From NCBI RefSeq assembly GCF_035978755.1, contig NZ_CP108414.1, positions 8,432,001 through 8,496,000 on the forward strand: DNA of 64,000 bases, given 5' to 3'. The translations under genes were made by a program, and so were the position numbers. This DNA comes from Streptomyces sp. NBC_01298 (GTDB lineage Bacteria; Actinomycetota; Actinomycetes; Streptomycetales; Streptomycetaceae). Positions 53,818 to 62,454 of this stretch are shown in pieces. Position 1 is the first letter of the stretch. Each line of letters opens with the position of its first letter. Under the pieces are notes generated by a model. The model was not told the origin of the DNA. It saw nothing but the letters and a program-made list of their open reading frames with translations, and made no database searches.

Positions 53818-54810
53818 ATGAGAAGACCCACGCTGGAAGTGGTCGCCGCCCGGGCAGGCGTGTCCCGGTCGAGCGTCTCCCGTGTAGTCAACGGGGAGGC
53901 CACGGTCGCGCCCGAGATCCGTGAAGTAGTCATGCGGGCCGTGCGCGAACTGGGCTACGTTCCCAACGCCGCCGCCCGCAACCTGGTCACCCGCCGGACC
54001 GACGCGGTGGCCGTGGTCGTCTCCGATCCGCCCCAGGGCGTCGTCTCCGACGACCCCCTCTTCTCCACCGTGGTCCGCGCCGTCAGCCGGGAACTGGAGG
54101 CCGCCGGAAAACAGGGCGTGCTCATGCTCGCCGAATCCGACCGGAGCCGGGCGCGGGTCGAGGAGTACGTGGCCGGCGGACACGTGGACGGCGTCATGCT
54201 CGTCGCCCTGCACGGTACGGACCCCCTGCCCGCCGCCCTGGCCAGGACGGGCCTGCCGGTCGCCTCGTTCAACCGCACCTGCGCCCCGGACGTGCCGTAC
54301 GTGGAACTGGACAACGCCGCCGGCGCCGCGCTCGCCGTACGCCACCTCCTGGAACGGGGCCGGCGCCGGATCGCCACCATCACCGGACCGCTGGACCTCT
54401 TCGAGGCCCGCGAGCGCCTCGACGGATACCGCGCCGCCCTGCGCGGCACCGACCGCCGGTCCATCGTGGCGCTGGGCGATTTCACCCGGGCCTCCGGAGC
54501 CGAGGCGATGCGGCAGCTGCTGGAGGACGACCCGGAACTGGACGCGGTGTTCGCGGCCAACGACCTGATGGCCATCGGCGCCCTGCGCACCCTGCGGCAG
54601 GTGGGCCTGCGGGTCCCCGAGGACGTGGCCGTCGTCGGCTTCGACGACATAGAGGCGGCCTCCTACACCGTCCCCGCCCTCACCTCGGTGCGCAGTCCCA
54701 TGGCCGACCAGGCCAGGGCCACGGTGCGGCTGCTCCTGGGCCTGATCGAGGGCGGCTCCCGGGAGCGGGTGGTCATGCCGAACGACCTGGTGGTCCGGGA
54801 ATCCTCCTGA
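53818..54810 (+). CDS. LacI-family transcriptional regulator
   Basis: A 330-residue repressor. The N-terminal helix-turn-helix is TLEVVAARAGVSRSSVSRVVNGEATVAPE (residues 5-33) with hinge LGYVPNAAARNLVTRRT, followed by the periplasmic-binding-like ligand domain (VVVSDPP, GGHVDGVMLVALHG, DAVFAANDLMAIGALRTLRQVG, VGFDDIEAASYTVPALTSV). Divergent from the GH16 glucanase; the GAGCGCTC sites between them and at its own 3' end are the likely targets. By analogy with CebR the inducer would be a beta-glucan oligosaccharide. Confidence 0.92.
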   Translation: MRRPTLEVVAARAGVSRSSVSRVVNGEATVAPEIREVVMRAVRELGYVPNAAARNLVTRRTDAVAVVVSDPPQGVVSDDPLFSTVVRAVSRELEAAGKQGVLMLAESDRSRARVEEYVAGGHVDGVMLVALHGTDPLPAALARTGLPVASFNRTCAPDVPYVELDNAAGAALAVRHLLERGRRRIATITGPLDLFEARERLDGYRAALRGTDRRSIVALGDFTRASGAEAMRQLLEDDPELDAVFAANDLMAIGALRTLRQVGLRVPEDVAVVGFDDIEAASYTVPALTSVRSPMADQARATVRLLLGLIEGGSRERVVMPNDLVVRESS

Positions 54811-54827
54811 GGGAGCGCTCCCTCAGG
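54806..54827. promoter_or_regulatory. 22-bp perfect palindrome containing GAGCGCTC over the lacI stop codon
   Basis: The sequence reads cctgagggagc then its exact complement. It overlaps the lacI TGA and contains the same core as the GH16 operator. It may be an operator (auxiliary site for looping), a terminator hairpin, or both. Confidence 0.6.
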
Positions 54828-55021
54828 CTCCACCTCGCCGCCATGCGGCCCCGGCTTCCTCCTCGGCCTCGGCCACGTCGAACCGGTTGATGTTGACGGC
54901 CGCGAGTCGTCGGGGCCGCCCCACCACGCGCCGCGCGCGACGACTTTCCGTCCGCCCGATTGGGGAGAGGGTTCCGGGGCACACGACGGAGCGTCACAGT
55001 GGGCCACACCGGGAGGGTTTG

Positions 55022-55168
55022 ATGTCCGGACTATTCGCAAAGATCAAGCAGTTCAGCCGTACCCCGCAGGGGCAGCGGACGATCGCCTCGGTGCGGCGTG
55101 CGGCGTCCGACCCGCGGAAGCGGGATCAGGCCCGCGGAATACTCATGCGCCTTCGAGGCAAGCGCTGA
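55022..55168 (+). CDS. Small basic conserved protein
   Basis: A 48-residue basic protein, MSGLFAKIKQFSRTPQGQ then RRAASDPRKRD and ending RLRGKR. The ATG has GGGAGG at the right distance, the frame has typical high-GC codon use, and the length and sequence fit the small basic proteins often seen in Streptomyces. No domain is recognisable. It is flanked by lacI and the convergent PaaX gene and shows no functional link. Confidence 0.72.
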   Translation: MSGLFAKIKQFSRTPQGQRTIASVRRAASDPRKRDQARGILMRLRGKR

Positions 55169-55213
55169 CCAGCCCTCCGGAGCATCGGTCCGGCCTGATC
55201 GGCAAGACACCCC

Positions 55214-56053
55214 CTAGGCTTTCCCGCCGCCCTTCGGCCCCGTCACGTCCTGTACGTGCCGCAGGCCCGGCCCCGCCAGGATCTCGTGGAGCTGCTGGAA
55301 GACCTGCCGGGCACCCACGGCGTTCCAGTCCGCGGGGAGCAGCTCGGCGGGCAGGCCCGGATCGAGATAGGGCAGCCGGCGCCACTCGGTGAGCATCGGC
55401 ACGTAGTGGCGGAAGGCCTCGGCGGCGTCGATGCCGTCCTGCCGGGCGAGCTTCGCCGCGACCGGCGCGTACGACCCGGTGAAGGTGGCGTACTGGGCCT
55501 GGATCGCGGGGAAGTCCCACCAGGAGCTCACCGCCTCCGGCAGGTCGCTGAACGCGGCGTAGTCGGCGGCGGCGAACAGGTGGACGTACTCGCTGAGCCC
55601 GAGCCGGACGAGCATGTCGCGCGCGTCCTCCAGGAGCCGGCCCGGCGCCAGCCACACGCCGGGGGCGATGTTGCCGAAGCCGAGCCAGGTCAGCCTGGTG
55701 CGCAGCTGGTAGCGGTGGGAGCGTTCGGACTCCGGGACGGAGAAGACCGCCATGGCCCAGCCGTCCGCCAGGTCCGCCGGTTCGAGGCTGGCGAAGATGC
55801 GCCGGTCACCGGCGTCGAAGACGGGGTGGACGGCCGGGCTGAGCCGGTACCCGGTGGCGCCGCGGCGCTCCGGTTCGAGAACGCCCTTCTTCTTGAGCCG
55901 GGAGATGGCCGAGCGCACGGCCTGGCTCTCCACGCCGAGCTCCGACATGAGCGTGATCAGGTCGGCGACGGAGATCCAGCCGCCGCTCCCGCGCACGAAG
56001 GCCCCGTAGACCGTACTGATCAGCGAGCTGGGCCTGAGGGGGCTGTCCGGCAT
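55214..56053 (-). CDS. PaaX-family transcriptional regulator
   Basis: A 279-residue PaaX-type repressor. ATG 56053 is preferred over GTG 56059 because GGAAGG then lies six bases ahead. The N-terminal winged helix reads GGWISVADLITLMSELGVESQAVRSAISRLKKKGVL; the PaaX central and C-terminal domains follow (GWAMAVFSVPESERSHRYQLR, LPYLDPGLPAELLPADW). PaaX proteins sense aryl-CoA thioesters; here the adjacent operon makes salicylyl-CoA, so this is a likely CoA-thioester-responsive repressor of the aromatic operon, last in the same transcription unit. Confidence 0.9.
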   Translation of the reverse strand: MPDSPLRPSSLISTVYGAFVRGSGGWISVADLITLMSELGVESQAVRSAISRLKKKGVLEPERRGATGYRLSPAVHPVFDAGDRRIFASLEPADLADGWAMAVFSVPESERSHRYQLRTRLTWLGFGNIAPGVWLAPGRLLEDARDMLVRLGLSEYVHLFAAADYAAFSDLPEAVSSWWDFPAIQAQYATFTGSYAPVAAKLARQDGIDAAEAFRHYVPMLTEWRRLPYLDPGLPAELLPADWNAVGARQVFQQLHEILAGPGLRHVQDVTGPKGGGKA

Positions 56054-56054
56054 G

Positions 56055-56086
56055 ATCACCTTCCCGTGGTGTGGGTGGTGATCCTA
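56055..56086 (-). promoter_or_regulatory. Inverted repeat before the PaaX gene
   Basis: atcacc (56055-56060) and ggtgat (56077-56082) form a dyad spaced by 16 bases directly before the PaaX start; tagg-at on the minus strand (56086-56081) could be a -10 hexamer. Plausible autoregulatory site. Confidence 0.4.
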
Positions 56087-56115
56087 TCGAGGGGCGGCGG
56101 CCGGGCCGCCTCCGG

Positions 56116-56913
56116 TCACCCCTCGGCCCCCGTCCGCGGGTGCAGGGGAGCCTCCGCGTACGCGCCGGAGAGGAGGTGGCCGGCGCCGGGGGACACGGCC
56201 GGCAGGCCGAGGGAGCGCAACATCTGGTGCGCGGTGCAGACGGCCGCGGAGACCACCGGCTTGCCCAGCAGCTGCTCGGCCTCCTCGATGGCGCCGAGCG
56301 AGGGCATCTGCACGCAGGCCGAAAGGACGACCGCGTCCGCGTCGGCGTAGTCCAGGGCGCGCGCCAGGCCGGGGAGCCTGGCCGGGTCGTGGGCGGCCAC
56401 GTCGAGGTTGTTCGGGATCTCCAGGGCCTGGTGGTCGATGACCTCGATGCCCTCGTGGGTGAGGTAGTCGACGACGGTCTGCGTGAGCGGGCGCATGTAC
56501 GGGGCCAGCAGGGCCACCTTCCTGGCGCCCATCGTGTGCAGCCCGTGGACCAGGGCGCCCGCGCTGGTGACCACGGGGGCCGGGGCCCCGTTCTCCACGG
56601 TGAGCGTGTGCAGGCGTTCCTCGGAGGCACGGTGGTAGCCGAGGCCCATGCTCATGATGGCGACCAGACAGGCGTATCCGAGTACGTCGACCCGGGCGTC
56701 CGAGAGTTCCACGGCGCAGCGGTCGGAATCGGCGTCCATGGCCTTGAGCTGCTCCGGCGTCACGTGCGTCATGCGCATGCGGCTGGAGTGGAAGGTGAAG
56801 CGCTCGTCGGGAGCGATCTCCCCGCGGGCCCGCAGGATCGCGGGCACTTCGGTCTCCATGGTGACGTTGGAACTCGGGACGATCTGGCCGATGCGGTAGG
56901 TACGGGGCGGCAC
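56116..56913 (-). CDS. Maleate cis-trans isomerase-like protein (Asp/Glu racemase superfamily)
   Basis: A 265-residue protein starting at GTG 56913 with GAGGAG upstream. The sequence PRTYRIGQIVPSSNVTMETEVP is the characteristic start of maleate isomerase/arylmalonate-decarboxylase relatives. The two catalytic cysteines of the superfamily fall in VLGYACLVAIMS and VVLSACVQMPS. Such enzymes convert maleate to fumarate through a covalent cysteine adduct. It lies directly after the FAA-family hydrolase in a gentisate operon, which fits maleate as its substrate. Confidence 0.85.
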   Translation of the reverse strand: MPPRTYRIGQIVPSSNVTMETEVPAILRARGEIAPDERFTFHSSRMRMTHVTPEQLKAMDADSDRCAVELSDARVDVLGYACLVAIMSMGLGYHRASEERLHTLTVENGAPAPVVTSAGALVHGLHTMGARKVALLAPYMRPLTQTVVDYLTHEGIEVIDHQALEIPNNLDVAAHDPARLPGLARALDYADADAVVLSACVQMPSLGAIEEAEQLLGKPVVSAAVCTAHQMLRSLGLPAVSPGAGHLLSGAYAEAPLHPRTGAEG

Positions 56914-56962
56914 GGGGGCTCCTCGGTTCTGTGACGGAGTGTCGGGGGGTGCTGGGGCCGGA

Positions 56963-57877
56963 TCAGCGGGCGTCGACGACGGGGTTGGCGAGGGTTCCGA
57001 TGATCTGGACGGTGGCCTCCACGGTGTCGCCCGGCACGAGGAACTCGGGCGGGACCATGCCGGCCCCGACACCGGAGGGGGAGCCGGTCGCGATGACGTC
57101 ACCGGGCTCCAGGGTCACGCCCGAGCTGATGTCGGCGATGAGCCGCGCGATGGGGAACAGCATGTGGCGGGTGTTGGACTTCTGCTTGGTGACCCCGTTC
57201 ACCCGCAGTTCGAGGTCGAGGTCCATCGGGTCCGGTACCTCGTCCGCGGTGACCACGGCCGGGCCGAAGGGGGCGTAGGAGTCCTGGCCCTTGGAGAAGA
57301 ACCACTGCCCCGAGCGGCGCTGGTCGCGGGCGCTGATGTCGTTGACGACGCTGTAGCCGAAGATGTGGCCGTACGCCTCCTCCTCGGTCACCCGGAAGGC
57401 GGTCCTGCCGATGACCACAGCGAGCTCGCACTCCCAGTCGAGCTGCGTCGTGAGGTCCGCGTTGTGCAGGATCGGCGCCCCCGGGCCGGTGACGGCGGTG
57501 GCGGGCTTGCTGAACAGCACCGGACGCGGGGGCAGGTCCTTGTCGGTGTCCAGGCTCCGGCTGGACTCCTCCACGTGCTCCACGTAGTTCAGCCCGACCC
57601 CGATGATCTTGCCGGGGCGCAGCGGGGCGCGCAGGGTGACGTCCTCCAGCCGGTGGACGGCCCCGGCGGGCCGGTCCACGGGGTCGCCGGCCAGCAGGCG
57701 GGCGGCCGCCTCGAGGGCGGGGGCGCCGGCCCGGACGAAGGAGAGCAGGTCGGCGGGGAGTTCGACGCCCGCGTGCCGGGCGAGCGCCGCGAGGTCGTAC
57801 ACCAGGCCGTCGGCCTGGGCTCCCAGACGGTCGGCGGTGCCGGTCATCGGCGCGGTCGTGTAGGTCACCAGTCGCAT
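56963..57877 (-). CDS. FAA-family hydrolase (maleyl-/fumarylpyruvate hydrolase-type)
   Basis: A 304-residue hydrolase of the fumarylacetoacetate hydrolase fold. ATG 57877 follows AGGAG. Metal and active-site motifs: GKIIGVGLNYVEHVEES, PVLFSKPATAVTGPG, LDWECELAVVIG (divalent metal Glu), YGHIFGYSVVNDISARD and TGSPSGVG near the end. In gentisate pathways this family hydrolyses the ring-cleavage product to pyruvate plus fumarate or maleate. The neighbouring maleate isomerase and the absence of a glutathione- or mycothiol-type maleylpyruvate isomerase in the window favour maleylpyruvate as the direct substrate. Confidence 0.88.
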   Translation of the reverse strand: MRLVTYTTAPMTGTADRLGAQADGLVYDLAALARHAGVELPADLLSFVRAGAPALEAAARLLAGDPVDRPAGAVHRLEDVTLRAPLRPGKIIGVGLNYVEHVEESSRSLDTDKDLPPRPVLFSKPATAVTGPGAPILHNADLTTQLDWECELAVVIGRTAFRVTEEEAYGHIFGYSVVNDISARDQRRSGQWFFSKGQDSYAPFGPAVVTADEVPDPMDLDLELRVNGVTKQKSNTRHMLFPIARLIADISSGVTLEPGDVIATGSPSGVGAGMVPPEFLVPGDTVEATVQIIGTLANPVVDAR

Positions 57878-57976
57878 CGGTGGCTCCTAGAAGAGAAGGG
57901 GGTTGCGGGGTGCGGCGGGGTGCGCCGCCGCACCGGGACCGGTGTCAGGGCCGGCGGTCCGGTGCGGCGACGCGGC

Positions 57977-59089
57977 TCAGGAGGCGGGCTGGTGCCCGCC
58001 GTTGTCGGGGTACGCCTCTTCGCGGTGGAAGCCGAGGGAGCGCATCACGGGGAAATCGTTGAAGGAGAACAGGCAGGCGTCCTCGGACGGATCGAGGTTG
58101 CGGTGCTCGTGCCAGGCCCAGGACGGGACGCAGAACACGTCGCCCCGCTTCCACTCGAAGCGCTGCCCGGCGATCACCGACACCCCGTGCCCCTTGGCCG
58201 CCGTGTAGATCACCGACCCGGTGTGGCGGTGGGCCTGGGTGGCCTCGTCCGGGCGCAGCAACTGCATGTGCGCGCTCATCGTGGGCATCACCGAGCCGCC
58301 GGTCACCGGGTTGGTGTACTCCGCGATGACACCGTCGTACGGGGAGCCGCCGGTCGCCGAGGCCAGGCCGCGCAGGGCCTCGTAGGTCTGCTCCCACGGG
58401 TAGGCCAGCAGCGGGGAGTAGGGGCGGGTCCACTTCTGCGAGCCGTACGGGAGCAGGTTCGCGGCGTAGGTCAGGACCGAGGAGTTCACCACCTTCCCCG
58501 GCCGCTGGTACAGCTCGGGGTGGACCTCGTAGAACCCGGCGTCCAGGGCGTTGACCAGCGGGATGTCGAGGCCGTCCTGCCAGATCACCGGGGCGTCGGC
58601 GGAGTCGTTGCCGTGTTCGTGCCAGGTGCCGTTCGGGGTGATGGCGAAGTCGCGCGGGCCGACCTTCAGCTTCTGGCCGTCCACGATGGTCCATGCCCCG
58701 GTGCCCTCGTGCACGAAGCGCAGCGCCGCCGCCTGGTGGCGGTGGGCGGTCATGGCCTCGCCGGGACCCATGATCTGCAGGCCGGTGTAGAGCAGCCCGG
58801 CGGCGGCGCTGACGTCCCGGCGGCCGGGGTTGACCAGCATCACGACGCGGCGGCCCGCGTCGTCGGCCCGGACCAGGCCGAGCGCCTTGTGGACCAGCGG
58901 CCGCAGCTCCTCGTAACGCCACAGCACGGGAACGGACTTGGGCTGCGGGTACCAGGGCTCGATGTCGTTGGCCACCGTCCACAGCGCACCCGCGTCCAGG
59001 GCTTCGAGCTCGCCGTAGTAGGCGGTGAGTTCAGGGGTGTCGGACACCCGGGCGCGGCCGAGCGCGGTGTCGTCCTGGTCGGTGGTCAT
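57977..59089 (-). CDS. sdgD: Gentisate 1,2-dioxygenase
   Basis: A 370-residue bicupin dioxygenase. ATG 59089 has GAGGAGG upstream and overlaps the nitrilase stop (ATGA). The first cupin holds the iron ligands in MTAHRHQAAALRFVHEG with NGTWHEHGN; the second cupin repeats the pattern (ATQAHRHTGSV, SWAWHEHRN). Family enzymes cleave gentisate between C1 and C2 with oxygen to give maleylpyruvate. The symbol follows the salicylate operon of Streptomyces sp. WA46 as I recall it; operon context agrees. Confidence 0.9.
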   Translation of the reverse strand: MTTDQDDTALGRARVSDTPELTAYYGELEALDAGALWTVANDIEPWYPQPKSVPVLWRYEELRPLVHKALGLVRADDAGRRVVMLVNPGRRDVSAAAGLLYTGLQIMGPGEAMTAHRHQAAALRFVHEGTGAWTIVDGQKLKVGPRDFAITPNGTWHEHGNDSADAPVIWQDGLDIPLVNALDAGFYEVHPELYQRPGKVVNSSVLTYAANLLPYGSQKWTRPYSPLLAYPWEQTYEALRGLASATGGSPYDGVIAEYTNPVTGGSVMPTMSAHMQLLRPDEATQAHRHTGSVIYTAAKGHGVSVIAGQRFEWKRGDVFCVPSWAWHEHRNLDPSEDACLFSFNDFPVMRSLGFHREEAYPDNGGHQPAS

Positions 59090-60135
59090 GCGTCCTCCTC
59101 GGGGGTGGCGGCGGGGCCGGGAACGGGGGTGGCGGTGTGCGGGACCGTGAAGGTGACCGGCTGCCGCGGCCGGTTGTCCACTTCGAGGCGGAAGACGTCG
59201 AAGCGGTTGTAGTGCCCGGTGATGTCGTGCATCTGCTTCGGCTGGATGCACCGGTTCAGGTCGATCTCGGCGTAGACGATGCCCTCGACGTCGACGAGCG
59301 GCTCCGTGACCGGGCGGCCGTCGGGGCCGAAGATGCCCGACAGGGCGCTGCGCGGCCGGGCGAACAGGGCCCGGACCGCCTCGTCCTCACCGGCGACCGC
59401 GTCGACGATCTCGGGGGAGACGGTGGAGCAGGCGACGACGGAGAAGACCTTGCCCTCGAAGCTGTGGGCCGCGGTGCGGACGGCGATGGCCTCGGCCATG
59501 TCGTAGTCGGTGGGCGCCACGGGAAGGGCGATGTAGCAGGCGGCGTGCACCAGTTCGCCCTGCGCCAGGAGCGTGAAACGGGCCAGGGTGTTGGTGTTCT
59601 CCCCGCACGCGAGGGCGCCGACCGGGCCGACGGGCGTCTGGTGGACGCGCAGGGAACTGCCGTCGCCGCCGGTCCAGGTGAGCTTCTCCGCCCAGGTGGG
59701 CACCAGCTTGCGGTGCACGCCGAGCAGTTCGCCGTCGGGACCGATCGTCAGCAGCGTGTTGTAGAGCACGCCCAGGCTGTGCGGGGCGCGTTCGTTGACG
59801 CCGATGACCAGGACGACCCCGTACTGACGGGCCGCCGCGCGCAGGGTGTCCACGTGCGGGCCGGGGACGTCGATGGAGGCGCGCTGCAGCCGCTCGAACC
59901 AGGGCGAGCCCTGGACCGGGTTCATCGTCCAGTTCCAGTACGGGTATCCGGGGACGAACGCCTCGGGGAAGACGACGAGTTCGGCGCCCTTCCCGGCCGC
60001 CTCCGCGATCAGGGCGACGGCCTTGTCGACGGTGGCGGCCGGATCGAGGTAGACGGGGGCGGCCTGTACGGCGGCCGCGGTGAAACGGGGCAAGTCGTTC
60101 GGGGGGCGGGTGTTACGGGTCTCGCGCGTATGCAT
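59086..60135 (-). CDS. Nitrilase (carbon-nitrogen hydrolase, branch 1)
   Basis: A 349-residue nitrilase with the Glu-Lys-Cys triad: Glu58 (VVFPEAFVPGYPYW), Lys143 (HRKLVPT) and Cys177 (ACGENTN). Length and the GYPYWNW segment point to true nitrilases rather than amidases. It overlaps the dioxygenase gene by four bases and starts 19 bases after the hydroxylase gene, so it belongs to the aromatic operon. It may convert an aromatic nitrile to the acid that feeds the CoA ligase. No nitrilase is needed for salicylate itself. Confidence 0.92.
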   Translation of the reverse strand: MHTRETRNTRPPNDLPRFTAAAVQAAPVYLDPAATVDKAVALIAEAAGKGAELVVFPEAFVPGYPYWNWTMNPVQGSPWFERLQRASIDVPGPHVDTLRAAARQYGVVLVIGVNERAPHSLGVLYNTLLTIGPDGELLGVHRKLVPTWAEKLTWTGGDGSSLRVHQTPVGPVGALACGENTNTLARFTLLAQGELVHAACYIALPVAPTDYDMAEAIAVRTAAHSFEGKVFSVVACSTVSPEIVDAVAGEDEAVRALFARPRSALSGIFGPDGRPVTEPLVDVEGIVYAEIDLNRCIQPKQMHDITGHYNRFDVFRLEVDNRPRQPVTFTVPHTATPVPGPAATPEEDA

Positions 60136-60153
60136 GAGCTTCGGCCGTTCCGT

Positions 60154-62454
60154 TCAGAGGGCCCGCGCGGCGACGCGCGGCAGCCATCGCTGGTGCACCG
60201 GTGCGGCGGGCCGCCGCAGCAGTTCGAGGCGGGGCGGCACCCGGTCGGTGCGCGCCGCCGGCGGCCGGGCGCTGCCGGCCCGCCAGGACCGGGCCCACGG
60301 CGCGGCCGGTCCGCGGTACCCCTGGGCCGCGGCCGCGTGCAGGGTCCACAGGGGGTCGTGGAGCTGGGCGCGGCCCACGGCGCACAGGTCGGCGCGGCCC
60401 GCGAGGATCACCGAGTTGACGTCGTCGTAGGTGGAGATCGCACCGACGGCGATGGTCGCCACCCCGGTGGTGTTGCGGATCAGGTCCGCGTACGGGGTCT
60501 GGTAGCTGCGGCCGAAGGCCGGCCGCTCGTGGGAGACGACCTCGCCGGTCGAGACGTCGAGGGCGTCGGCGCCCGCCGCGGCCAGGGCGCGCGCGATGTG
60601 CACGGCGTCCGCCTCGTTGAGGCCGCCCTCGGCCCAGTCGGCGGCCGAGATCCGGACCAGGAGAGCCTTCCCGGCCGGCCACATCGTCCGTACCGCGCCC
60701 AGCACTTCGAGCGGGAAGCGCAGCCGGTTCGTGACCGGACCGCCGTACTCGTCGGTCCGCCGATTGGTCAGCGGTGAGAGGAATCCGGAGATCAAATGGC
60801 CGTGCCCGTACTGGAGTTCCAGGACCTCGAAGCCGGCCCGGTCGGCGCGCTCGGCCGCGCGAACGAAGTCCCGTACGACCAGGTCCATATCGGCGCGGTT
60901 CGCCTCTCGGGGCACCTGGCCGCCCTCGGCCCAGGGCAGCGGGGAGGCGGCGAGCAGTGCCCCGCCGGCGGCCCGGCGGCCGGCGTGGGTGAGCTGGATG
61001 CCGAGGCAGGTGTCGGACTGGCCGTGCGCGAAGGCGGTGATCCGCCGCCAGGCGGCCTCCTGCTCGTCGGTCCACAGGCCGGGGCAGCCCGCGTCGGTCC
61101 GGCCGTCGGCGCTGACCGCCGTCATTCCGGCGAGGACGAGAGCCGCGCCGCCGAGCGACTGGGTGCCCAGGTGGACGAGGTCGAAGTCGCCCGGGACTCC
61201 GTCGACGGCCGTGGAGAGGGCCATGGGGGGTACGACGATCCGGTTGCGCAGGCGCAGGCCGCCGAGCCGGAAGGGCCGGAACATGGGCGGCACCGGCGCC
61301 GAGGCGTTGACGGCGGTGGTGAACTCCTCGTCTCGTACCCGCAGGTTGTCGTAGGTGACGCGGCGGCTGCGGGTCAGCAGGTTGAAGGCGAACTGGTGCG
61401 GATCCTGGCCGGTGTACCGGTCGATGTTCTCGAACCACTCCAGGCTGGCCTGCGCCGCCCGCTGGGTGGACTCCACCACGGGTCTGCGCTCGTCCTCGTA
61501 GGCGGCCAGCGCGCCCTCCACACCGGGGTGCTCGTGCAGGCAGGCGGCCAGCGCGAGGGCGTCCTCCATGGCGAGCTTGGTGCCGGAACCGATGGAGAAG
61601 TGGGCGGTGTGCGCGGCATCCCCGAGCAGCACGGTGTTGCCGTGGCGCCAGGTGCGGTTGCGCACGGTGGTGAAGCGCAGCCACTTGGAGTTGTTGGGGA
61701 TGAGCCGGTGGCCGTCCAGGTGCTCGGCGAGGATCTCCTCGCAGCGGCGGATCCCCTCCTCGTCACTGGCGCCGGGCGCCAGGTCCGGGCCGGCCGCCCC
61801 GGCCGCCCCGGCGAAACCGCCGCGCTGCCAGGTCTCCTCGTCCATCTCGACGATGAAGGTCGAGCGGGTGTCGTCGTACGGGTACGCGTGCACCTGGAGG
61901 GTGCCGAAGTCCCGCTCCTCGACGATGAAGGTGAAGGCCTCGAAGACCTTGTCGGTGCCCAGCCACATGTAGCGGCCCGGGCGCTCGTCGAGATCGGCGG
62001 CGAAGGTGTCGGCGTAGGCGGCCCGGGTGGCCGAGCGCACGCCGTCGCAGGCGACCACCAGGTCGTACTCGGCGGCCAGTTGCCGCGGCGAGGGGGACTG
62101 CGTGCGGTAGCGGACGTCCACCTCCAGGGCGGCGCAGCGGTCCTGGAGGATCTGCAGCAGCCGGCGCCGGCCCAGCGCGGCGAAACCGTGCCCGCCGGAG
62201 GTCAGGGTCCGGCCGCGGTGGCGGACGTCGATGTCGCTCCAGCGGGCGAACTCCGCCGACATCGCGGCGTGTACGACGGGGTCGGCCTGGGCGATGCCGT
62301 CGAGGGTCTCGTCGGAGAAGACCACCCCGAAGCCGAAGGTGTCGTCGGGAGCGTTGCGCTCCCAGACGGTCACCTCCCAGTGCGGGGAGATCTGCTTGGC
62401 CAGGGCGGCGAAGTACAGGCCGCCCGGCCCGCCTCCGATGACTGCTATGCGCAC
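60154..62454 (-). CDS. sdgC: Bifunctional salicylyl-CoA 5-hydroxylase
   Basis: A 766-residue fusion of a flavin monooxygenase and an old-yellow-enzyme-type reductase, the layout of SdgC. The N-terminal part (1-390) has FAD motif GGGPGGLYFAALAKQ, DG fingerprint (LVVACDGVRSATR) and GDAAHTAHFSIGSGTKLAMEDA. The C-terminal part (about 395-750) is the NADH:flavin oxidoreductase barrel (PFRLGGLRLRNRIVVPPMA, QLTHAGRR, LVRISAADWAEGG, VGRAQLHDP). It hydroxylates salicylyl-CoA at C5, giving gentisyl-CoA. It overlaps the upstream ligase by ten bases. Confidence 0.9.
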   Translation of the reverse strand: MRIAVIGGGPGGLYFAALAKQISPHWEVTVWERNAPDDTFGFGVVFSDETLDGIAQADPVVHAAMSAEFARWSDIDVRHRGRTLTSGGHGFAALGRRRLLQILQDRCAALEVDVRYRTQSPSPRQLAAEYDLVVACDGVRSATRAAYADTFAADLDERPGRYMWLGTDKVFEAFTFIVEERDFGTLQVHAYPYDDTRSTFIVEMDEETWQRGGFAGAAGAAGPDLAPGASDEEGIRRCEEILAEHLDGHRLIPNNSKWLRFTTVRNRTWRHGNTVLLGDAAHTAHFSIGSGTKLAMEDALALAACLHEHPGVEGALAAYEDERRPVVESTQRAAQASLEWFENIDRYTGQDPHQFAFNLLTRSRRVTYDNLRVRDEEFTTAVNASAPVPPMFRPFRLGGLRLRNRIVVPPMALSTAVDGVPGDFDLVHLGTQSLGGAALVLAGMTAVSADGRTDAGCPGLWTDEQEAAWRRITAFAHGQSDTCLGIQLTHAGRRAAGGALLAASPLPWAEGGQVPREANRADMDLVVRDFVRAAERADRAGFEVLELQYGHGHLISGFLSPLTNRRTDEYGGPVTNRLRFPLEVLGAVRTMWPAGKALLVRISAADWAEGGLNEADAVHIARALAAAGADALDVSTGEVVSHERPAFGRSYQTPYADLIRNTTGVATIAVGAISTYDDVNSVILAGRADLCAVGRAQLHDPLWTLHAAAAQGYRGPAAPWARSWRAGSARPPAARTDRVPPRLELLRRPAAPVHQRWLPRVAARAL

